Assembly: GCA_022729615.1 (NCBI GenBank)
Contig: DZAQ01000015.1
Coordinates: 1-19,359 of the forward strand
From: Sulfurovum sp.
GTDB lineage: Bacteria; Campylobacterota; Campylobacteria; Campylobacterales; Sulfurovaceae
Direction of reading: 5' to 3'
Length of the DNA stretch: 19,359 bases
Below are positions 14,265-19,359 of the stretch, in pieces (positions within the stretch are counted from its first letter, which is position 1; every line of letters starts with the position of its first letter). Made by a program: the position numbers and the translations under genes. The notes under the pieces were generated by a model that saw nothing but the letters and a program-made list of their open reading frames with translations, did no database searches and was not told where the DNA came from.

Positions 14265-15811
14265 ATACTCTCATCATAGTGATCTTTGAAATGTTCCAAC
14301 CCTATGCGATACCCCATCAAGATCAACACATCATTCTCTCTCAGTACCTCATCCGCTGCCGGATTGAAGAGAAATTCGCCCTCTCCTCCTCTCTCTACTG
14401 CCATCAAAAGCAGCCGCATCTTGCGAAAATCGATCTCTCCGACCCGCTTTCCTACCAATCCATCCCCATGAAAAAGTCTGATCTCATCAAGAACTGCGAT
14501 ATCCTTGCCGGCAAAAATCGCATGAGCAGCCTTATATAAATGGGGTCTGCTGATCGCGACACGCATCATCATACTTGCGATCATATCAGGCAAAAGCACA
14601 TCATTGACACCTGCTCGTTTGAATTTTTGTATCATTGAAGCATTACTTGCCCTTGCAATCACGCGAATCTCCGGTGAAATGCTTTTTGCATTGAGTGAAA
14701 TATAGATATTTTCAATATCGCTATTGATCAAGCAAAGAATGGTGGTTTTGGAGTGCTGAATCTTAAATTTCATCAACGCGTCGTGACGACTGGCATCTTC
14801 AAGGATGGCATTGTATCCATCCTTGACTGCCTGGAGATACCGCTCCTTGTTCTTTTCAATGATGATGTAATTATGCCGGGTGGTCTCTTCCCGCCTCATA
14901 AACATTTTGGTCATCTGTCCGTAACCGCATACAAGCAGAAACTCTTCGCCTCTATTGAGTTGACCGAGGATTTGATTCTCTTTAAGTTCGATCAATTTTT
15001 CTGAAAAAGCCGAGACGATTACTGAAGTCGCGAAAGAGATCATTGTTATCCCGATAACAATGATTATCATAGAAACGACTCTCCCCTCAGGGGTCACCGG
15101 TGAGATATCCCCATATCCCACAGTCGCGATCGTGATCAATGCCCAATAAAGCGCATCAAAAAACGAATCAATATTGGGGTTGACATGCACCTCAAAGAGA
15201 TATATCGCGATCCCGGCAGCCGTCATCACGAAAGCAAGAAGTATCAGCAATAGCGTCAACTCAAATTGTTTATATTTGAGAACCTCTATGAATTGATTGA
15301 TACTTCTTGTATATCGAAGCAATTTAAAAAGACGGAATATGATAACAACACGCAGGATTCTAAATTCTCGCAAGATAGGCATGATAGCCACAAAATCTAT
15401 GATCATAGCCGGAGTCAACATATACTCCAATGTTCTTTTCAAGGCTCTCTTCATGGGACGAGAAAGAGAAAAATCAGTCTCCAAAAAATGAGCTCTCTTC
15501 TCCTCATCTAAAACAAGGCGAAACAGATCGGTATGCACCCACAATCGTAATAGATATTCGACTAAAAAAACAACTGAAACGAAATATAAATCATAAAAGT
15601 CAAGCCATTTCGGTACTTGATTCTCCACCCCATAGACAAGTATCACGACCGAGCTGATGATGAAAAATATCATCAGCAGATCTATATATTTTTTAGTGGG
15701 ATTTTCTGTATCATTGAGGATATCATCAAAATATTTTTTGATATCTTTATAGTATTTTGAATGATTAAGACTCTTTGCAACCCCTAAAAAAAGCCGATTA
15801 AACCACACCAT
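14261..15811 (-). CDS. Voltage-gated-type six-helix K+ channel with C-terminal RCK domain
   Basis: The 516-residue protein is an inner-membrane potassium channel. Hydrophobic segments fit S1 (about 42-60), S2 (about 72-91), S3 (about 134-146), S4 (about 150-169, with positive residues every third position: Arg148, Arg151, Arg154, Arg160, Lys163, Arg166, Arg169), S5 (about 184-205) and S6 (about 246-269). Between S5 and S6 lies the pore helix and the K+ selectivity filter T-V-G-Y-G-D (230-235). An RCK domain follows, with TrkA-N motif C-G-Y-G-Q-M (295-300) and a TrkA-C domain (about 435-500). Sequence between S2 and S3 contains a basic amphipathic insertion (about 95-128). The ATG at 15809-15811 has no clear Shine-Dalgarno sequence and lies nine bases after gatB. 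It overlaps the next RCK gene by four bases. Confidence 0.95.
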   Translation of the reverse strand: MVWFNRLFLGVAKSLNHSKYYKDIKKYFDDILNDTENPTKKYIDLLMIFFIISSVVILVYGVENQVPKWLDFYDLYFVSVVFLVEYLLRLWVHTDLFRLVLDEEKRAHFLETDFSLSRPMKRALKRTLEYMLTPAMIIDFVAIMPILREFRILRVVIIFRLFKLLRYTRSINQFIEVLKYKQFELTLLLILLAFVMTAAGIAIYLFEVHVNPNIDSFFDALYWALITIATVGYGDISPVTPEGRVVSMIIIVIGITMISFATSVIVSAFSEKLIELKENQILGQLNRGEEFLLVCGYGQMTKMFMRREETTRHNYIIIEKNKERYLQAVKDGYNAILEDASRHDALMKFKIQHSKTTILCLINSDIENIYISLNAKSISPEIRVIARASNASMIQKFKRAGVNDVLLPDMIASMMMRVAISRPHLYKAAHAIFAGKDIAVLDEIRLFHGDGLVGKRVGEIDFRKMRLLLMAVERGGEGEFLFNPAADEVLRENDVLILMGYRIGLEHFKDHYDESI

Positions 15812-15820
15812 AGGGATTTG

Positions 15821-17251
15821 TTAACCAAGCCGCTCTTTGAGAAGCGAATTGACTTTCCCCGGATTTGCACTCCCGCCGCTCATCTTCATCGTCTGCCCTA
15901 CAAAAAAGCCAAAAAGCTTCTCTTTGCCGCTTCGATACTCCGCTACTTTCTCTTGGTTGTTTGCCAAAATCTCATCGATGATTTTCAAAAGCGCTCCATC
16001 ATCGCTCACCTGCGCCAGCCCCAATTTTTCGATGATAGCATCGATATCACGATCTTCATGCTCCATCATAAAATCAAGGATATCCTTCGCCCCTTTTCCC
16101 GAAACTGTATCATTTTCGATTTTTGAGATCAGCGTACCGAGCGTTATGGCATCCACGGGAGAGCTTGTTATCTCCAAGCCCGCCTTATTGAGCCTGCCCA
16201 ACAGCTCTGAAGTGAGCCAAGTAACAGCACTTTTTGGCTGAGCGCCATTTGCGATCATCGACTCAAAATAGTATGCCATCTCCTTATCCGCACAGATCAC
16301 CAAGGCATCATCGCGCTTGATACCCAGCTCCTCGCTATATCGCTTGACCTTTTCATCCGGGAGTTCCGGAATATGCCTTGCCTCCTCCATCATCGCATCA
16401 GTGACTATGGTTGGTCTGAGATCCGGATCTGGAAAATAGCGATAGTCTGCGCTATCCTCTTTGCCGCGCATCGATTTCGTAACCCCCCTTGCCACATCCC
16501 AGAGTCTCGTCTCCTGATAGACCTCGCGTTCATAGACTCCATCCTCATAAGCCTCCCTCTGGCGCTGCACCTCATATTCGATCGCTGCTTTGACAAATCG
16601 GAAGGAGTTGATATTTTTGATCTCGACTCGTGTTCCGAAAGTCTCACTCCCTTTGGGGCGTATCGAGACATTCACATCACAGCGAAATGATCCCTCCTGC
16701 ATATTGGCATCGGAGATATCGAGATAGCGGACGATGGAGTGAAGCTTTTTGAGATAGAGCACCGCCTCTTCTGAGTTTCTCATATCAGGCTCAGAGACGA
16801 TCTCCAAGAGCGGCGTTCCGGCACGATTGAGATCTACTTTGGAAAATGCACCGTCATGGATATTTTTGCCGGCATCTGCCTCGAGATGCGCCCTTGTAAT
16901 GCCGATGTGCTTGGTTGCTCCATCTTCAAAATCGATCTGCAAACTGCCCTCGCCTACGATAGGAATATCAAATTGAGAGATCTGATATGCCATCGGGCTA
17001 TCAGGATAAAAATAGCTTTTTCTATTGAAGATCGAGCGTTGGTTGACGACCGCATCGACCGCATTCCCAAAGAGCATCGCTTTTTTGACCGCTTCCACAT
17101 TGAGTACCGGCAGCGCACCCGGCAAAGCCAGACAGGTTGGACATGTGTTGCTGTTTTGCCGCGCGGCGAAGCTGGTAGGACAAGAACAAAAGAGTTTTGT
17201 TCTTGTATTGAGCTGCACATGCACTTCCAAGCCGATAACTGTTTCAAACAT
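15821..17251 (-). CDS. gatB: Aspartyl/glutamyl-tRNA(Asn/Gln) amidotransferase subunit B
   Basis: GatB is the tRNA-binding, kinase-like subunit of GatCAB, which converts Glu-tRNA(Gln) and Asp-tRNA(Asn) to the correctly charged forms. This is needed in Campylobacterota, which lack glutaminyl-tRNA synthetase. The 476-residue protein begins M-F-E-T-V-I-G-L-E-V-H-V-Q-L and shows the zinc-site cysteines Cys22, Cys24, Cys37 and Cys40. It also has the family signature F-R-C-D-V-N-V-S-I-R-P (189-199), R-A-H-L-E-A-D-A-G-K (120-129) and a YqeY-like C-terminal tail domain. The frame is open upstream for 22 further codons, but those overlap the ThiE-like gene. The ATG at 17249-17251 is preferred, with AAAGG upstream and the expected family N-terminus. 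gatA and gatC are not in the window. Confidence 0.98.
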   Translation of the reverse strand: MFETVIGLEVHVQLNTRTKLFCSCPTSFAARQNSNTCPTCLALPGALPVLNVEAVKKAMLFGNAVDAVVNQRSIFNRKSYFYPDSPMAYQISQFDIPIVGEGSLQIDFEDGATKHIGITRAHLEADAGKNIHDGAFSKVDLNRAGTPLLEIVSEPDMRNSEEAVLYLKKLHSIVRYLDISDANMQEGSFRCDVNVSIRPKGSETFGTRVEIKNINSFRFVKAAIEYEVQRQREAYEDGVYEREVYQETRLWDVARGVTKSMRGKEDSADYRYFPDPDLRPTIVTDAMMEEARHIPELPDEKVKRYSEELGIKRDDALVICADKEMAYYFESMIANGAQPKSAVTWLTSELLGRLNKAGLEITSSPVDAITLGTLISKIENDTVSGKGAKDILDFMMEHEDRDIDAIIEKLGLAQVSDDGALLKIIDEILANNQEKVAEYRSGKEKLFGFFVGQTMKMSGGSANPGKVNSLLKERLG

Positions 17252-17261
17252 CGAAAAACCT

Positions 17262-17801
17262 TTATTGAAAAAATCTGATCGAAGCAAACCCCGATGCGCC
17301 TGCCTCTTGGCATGCATCGATCTGCATTTGCGTCAATATACCCCCCAGCGCGATGATTGGTAGAGATATTATACCGTGCAACTCTTCAAGAGCGCCTAAA
17401 CCAAGAGGCTTCCCTTTGCCGGGCGACTCAAATATCGGACTATATGTGATCATATCCGCCCCCAATGCTTCAGCTCTCCGTGCTTCAGCCTGCGTATGGC
17501 AGCTCGCTACCGTCAAGAGTCCGAACTCTTTGGCTTTGGGGATCATATCTAATTGCAAACTTGTCAGATGCACCCCATCCGCTTTCAAATTTTTCGCCAA
17601 TTCGATCTCGCCATGGAGAAGTATTTTCCAAGAAGAGTGCTTTCTCGCCTCTTTTACGAAGAGTTCAGCAAATTGCGCATACGATGGATTTGCTTTATCC
17701 CTATAAAGGATCATATCCGCTTGTTTGGCGATCCTGGCTAGGTCATTTTCGAGTGACACAAAGGAGAGGTTGGTCCGATCGGTGATAGCATACCGTATCA
17801 T
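17262..17801 (-). CDS. ThiE/TenI-family TIM-barrel protein
   Basis: The 179-residue protein has the fold pattern of thiamine-phosphate synthase (ThiE) and thiazole tautomerase (TenI): Y-R-D-K (33-36), A-D-G-V-H-L (74-79), S-C-H-T-Q-A-E-A (100-107), G-A-D-M-I-T-Y-S-P-I-F (114-124) and I-A-L-G-G-I (150-155). It is shorter than typical ThiE (about 210). Two acidic sites that hold magnesium in ThiE are not visible: the N-D-D stretch reads H-G-E (63-65), and the G-Q-x-D segment reads T-S-L-Q (80-83). ThiE activity is therefore doubtful; a TenI-like or diverged role is more likely. No other thiamine gene is in the window. It lies six bases after the small membrane protein gene and ten before gatB; no clear Shine-Dalgarno sequence precedes its ATG. 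Confidence 0.85.
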   Translation of the reverse strand: MIRYAITDRTNLSFVSLENDLARIAKQADMILYRDKANPSYAQFAELFVKEARKHSSWKILLHGEIELAKNLKADGVHLTSLQLDMIPKAKEFGLLTVASCHTQAEARRAEALGADMITYSPIFESPGKGKPLGLGALEELHGIISLPIIALGGILTQMQIDACQEAGASGFASIRFFQ

Positions 17802-17807
17802 AAAAGA

Positions 17808-18116
17808 TTATGGAACTATTTTCTGTACAATCTCGTCTTCATGAGTTGCGGCAGAGTTTTTGGAGACTATTTGCTCTAGGAGGAGTGTCTGTTTTTTGAG
17901 CTCATCAAGCCGCTCGATGCCGATAAGGATATACTCAAGCATTACTACCAAAAAGAGTCCAGGAAGCGCTCCCCAAAAAGCCATTATCAAACCGCCCAAA
18001 AGACCGCCGATGAAGAAAGTGGAGAAAAGATAGAATGCGCCGATGAGCGTCAAAGCCCACGCAACGCCCAAAAGCATATTGACAAGAGTGGCAAAAAAAG
18101 ATCCCTTCAGCCTCAT
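17808..18116 (-). CDS. Small membrane protein of unknown function downstream of atpB
   Basis: I do not recognise a named family. The 102 residues hold a long hydrophobic region that fits two membrane helices (about 8-32 and 35-66). They are rich in Gly, Leu and Phe, including F-F-I-G-G-L-L-G-G-L-I, a glycine-rich stretch suited to close helix packing. A cytoplasmic-type amphipathic helix follows (about 67-86, L-D-E-L-K-K-Q-T-L-L-L-E-Q-I) that could form a coiled coil. The ribosome-binding site is weak (AGAG). It lies 29 bases after atpB in the same direction, and I recall a small integral membrane protein gene next to atpB in Campylobacter jejuni as well, which would support a conserved link. 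A role with ATP synthase Fo is only a guess from position. Confidence 0.82.
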   Translation of the reverse strand: MRLKGSFFATLVNMLLGVAWALTLIGAFYLFSTFFIGGLLGGLIMAFWGALPGLFLVVMLEYILIGIERLDELKKQTLLLEQIVSKNSAATHEDEIVQKIVP

Positions 18117-18145
18117 ATCACTCTAACACAATCCGCCAACGCTGG

Positions 18146-18838
18146 CTATTCGTGAGCGCCGTCATGTCCTTCATCCACTGCAACCGCACCGGCAAGATAG
18201 ACATAGGTCAAGATCATAAAAACAAAAGTTTGCAGCAATGCAGAGAATGTAAGCAGCAAATATCCCGGAAGCGGAGCGATCCAAGGCACAAGCATCAAGA
18301 GAACCCACAAGAAGAGATCGTCCCCTTTGATATTTCCAAAAAGTCGGAAAGAGAGTGAGATGATCCTGGAGATATGAGAGACTATCTCGATCGGGAACAT
18401 CAAAGGCGCCAAAATCTTGACAGGTCCGGCAAAGTGCGCGAAATAGTGTCCTACTCCCTGCTTTTTGATACCTTGGTAGTTGTAATAGAAAAACACAAGC
18501 AGCGCCAATGGAAGCGTTACATTGATATTAGATGTCGGTGACTCAAAACCGGGGATAATACCGATAAGGTTAGAGACCAAAACAAAAAGACCGATCGTAG
18601 CAACGAGCGGAAGATACTTGCGTGCCAACTCTTCGCCGATGACATCACTTCCCATCGAGATAACGCCGCCAAGATAGGCTTCCATCACATTTTGCGTACC
18701 GCCGGGTACGACACGCATATTTGCCGTCGCTTTTTTGGCTAGAAAAACAATAATAGCCGCAACCAAAATCAAGTGACCGACCACCAACCAACTGCCATGC
18801 CCCACTATCGAACCGATATAGGTAAATACACCTTCCAT
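18146..18838 (-). CDS. atpB: F1Fo ATP synthase subunit a
   Basis: Subunit a forms the proton half-channels of the Fo motor in the inner membrane. The 230-residue protein has five to six hydrophobic helices and the family hallmarks: L-S-F-R-L-F-G-N-I with the essential arginine Arg165 facing the c-ring, N-L-I-G-I-I-P-G (90-97), and L-L-Q-T-F-V-F-M-I-L-T-Y-V-Y-L (201-215) with the conserved Gln203. The ATG is preceded by a GAGGA sequence. No other atp gene follows; in Campylobacterota atpB is typically separate from the main ATP synthase operon, and the window agrees. It heads the seven-gene run ending with gpsA and has its own TATAAT box upstream. Confidence 0.98.
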   Translation of the reverse strand: MEGVFTYIGSIVGHGSWLVVGHLILVAAIIVFLAKKATANMRVVPGGTQNVMEAYLGGVISMGSDVIGEELARKYLPLVATIGLFVLVSNLIGIIPGFESPTSNINVTLPLALLVFFYYNYQGIKKQGVGHYFAHFAGPVKILAPLMFPIEIVSHISRIISLSFRLFGNIKGDDLFLWVLLMLVPWIAPLPGYLLLTFSALLQTFVFMILTYVYLAGAVAVDEGHDGAHE

Positions 18839-18875
18839 CTATTATCCTCACTCTCATTAGATACTATTTGGAGTG

Positions 18876-18881
18876 ATTATA
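18876..18881 (-). promoter_or_regulatory. Probable -10 box of the atpB operon promoter
   Basis: A perfect TATAAT on the minus strand lies 37 bases before the atpB ATG, preceded by an A-rich tract typical of Campylobacterota promoters and without a -35 box. The leader would be about 30 bases. All genes down to gpsA are separated by at most 29 bases, so this may drive the whole run. Confidence 0.55.
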
Positions 18882-18967
18882 ACTTTTTTTTGCTTAGAGT
18901 GGAGAAATGATTTCACCGATTCAACTCACGAATTTCACCACCTGTAACTTTGATTGACATTTTACAA

Positions 18968-18988
18968 ATGATACCATTTTGTTATCAT
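18968..18988. promoter_or_regulatory. Inverted repeat ATGATA-N9-TATCAT, possible operator
   Basis: A 21-base dyad with perfect 6-base arms lies in the 234-base divergent region between atpB and the plus-strand methyltransferase gene. A TTGACA hexamer (18954-18959) sits just before it, but no -10 box is correctly spaced from it. The dyad resembles a regulator-binding site in shape; the spacing does not match the 7-1-7 Fur box. It might be chance in AT-rich DNA. Confidence 0.3.
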
Positions 18989-19024
18989 CTCGATTTTTTT
19001 GTCAGCACATAAGTACTATCACAC

Positions 19025-19030
19025 TACAAT
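19025..19030 (+). promoter_or_regulatory. Candidate -10 box for the methyltransferase gene
   Basis: TACAAT lies 43 bases before the ATG at 19073 on the plus strand, after a T-rich tract at about 18994-19000. A TTGTCA at 18999-19004 could be a -35 box but the 20-base spacing is too long for a standard promoter. A ribosome-binding AAGGA is at 19063-19067. Confidence 0.35.
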
Positions 19031-19072
19031 ACGATCGAAATATTTTACACAACATACAAGTCAAGGAAATAT

Positions 19073-19359
19073 ATGTTTACAGGTATCGTGGTCTTTCTAA
19101 TATATGCTGTTGTAGCTCATCTCTTTAGCTATTATTTCAAAAAAAACAGAGTGCTTCATTCTCAAAAATGGGGACTCAATATCTGTTGCGGGAAAACCGA
19201 CGGCGGCGGGGTCAATGCCGATATCGTCCAACACATGGAACTCCCAAACTTCACCCTCATTGACGATATCTACAACCTCCCGTTTGCCAATAAAACATTT
19301 GACTGCGTGCTCTGCTCCCATACTCTCGAGCATGTTGATGACCCAAAAAGCTTTTTTTC
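19073..19359 (+). CDS. Membrane-anchored class I SAM-dependent methyltransferase (N-terminal part, cut by window edge)
   Basis: The plus-strand frame from the ATG at 19073 stays open to the window edge (95 residues). It begins with one hydrophobic helix (about 4-20) followed by basic residues, which suggests an inner-membrane anchor with the catalytic part in the cytoplasm. After it come elements of a type-11 methyltransferase: W-G-L-N-I-C-C-G-K (33-41) in place of the usual D-x-G-x-G motif I, D-D-I-Y-N-L-P-F-A-N-K-T-F-D (63-76), and V-L-C-S-H-T-L-E-H-V-D-D-P (78-90), the characteristic motif around strand 4. The substrate is unknown. The AAGGA five bases before the ATG supports the start. 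It is the only plus-strand gene and is divergent from atpB. Confidence 0.88.
   Translation, partial: MFTGIVVFLIYAVVAHLFSYYFKKNRVLHSQKWGLNICCGKTDGGGVNADIVQHMELPNFTLIDDIYNLPFANKTFDCVLCSHTLEHVDDPKSFF

Noticed and set aside
17252..17317. Upstream extension of gatB overlapping the ThiE-like gene.
   Set aside because: The family N-terminus begins exactly at the ATG at 17249-17251, which has AAAGG upstream; the extra residues are not GatB-like.
18961..18990. Fur box in the atpB/methyltransferase region.
   Set aside because: The arms resemble Fur half-sites, but the nine-base spacing does not fit the 7-1-7 arrangement.

Overview
The window looks like chromosomal DNA from a member of the Campylobacterota (former Epsilonproteobacteria), probably a free-living Sulfurimonas/Sulfurovum/Sulfuricurvum-type organism rather than a host-adapted Campylobacter or Helicobacter. 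The basis is the rpmH-rnpA-yidC-jag-mnmE block, an atpB gene standing apart from the rest of the ATP synthase genes, dense operons with 4-base overlaps, moderate GC, and promoters recognisable mainly by a TATAAT box. The genus is inference. Coding density is very high: no gene-free stretch exceeds 300 bases, and the longest (18839-19072, 234 bases) is the divergent promoter region in front of atpB.

All genes but the last are on the minus strand, so in transcription order one reads from high to low coordinates. (1) atpB, a small membrane protein, a ThiE/TenI-like protein, gatB, a six-helix K+ channel with an RCK domain, a separate RCK protein and gpsA form a tight seven-gene run (18838 down to 12673), probably read from one promoter at about 18880. 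(2) proA, a Sel1-repeat protein, an orphan ABC ATPase, tamA and tamB form a second run (12566 down to 5630), with a promoter in front of proA. (3) A short gene for what looks like a degenerate GGDEF protein has its own promoter overlapping the tamB stop codon. (4) rpmH, rnpA, yidC, jag and mnmE (4979 down to 651) form the classic ribosome/RNase P/membrane-insertion/tRNA-modification operon, but without the yidD gene usually found between rnpA and yidC. (5) A lipoprotein gene with its own promoter runs off the left edge. (6) At the right edge, on the plus strand, a membrane-anchored class I methyltransferase gene begins and runs off the window.

Most of the window is conserved housekeeping: membrane energy and protein insertion (AtpB, YidC), outer-membrane assembly (TamA/TamB), translation (RpmH, GatB, MnmE, RnpA), proline and phospholipid precursor synthesis (ProA, GpsA) and K+ homeostasis. 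I see no mobile element, CRISPR array, tRNA, rRNA or phage gene. I do not see a convincing new multi-gene system. The points most worth a second look are the missing yidD, the degenerate GGDEF protein, the orphan ABC ATPase translationally coupled to tamA/tamB, the paired channel-RCK plus free RCK genes, and the ThiE-like protein lacking its usual metal-binding residues.
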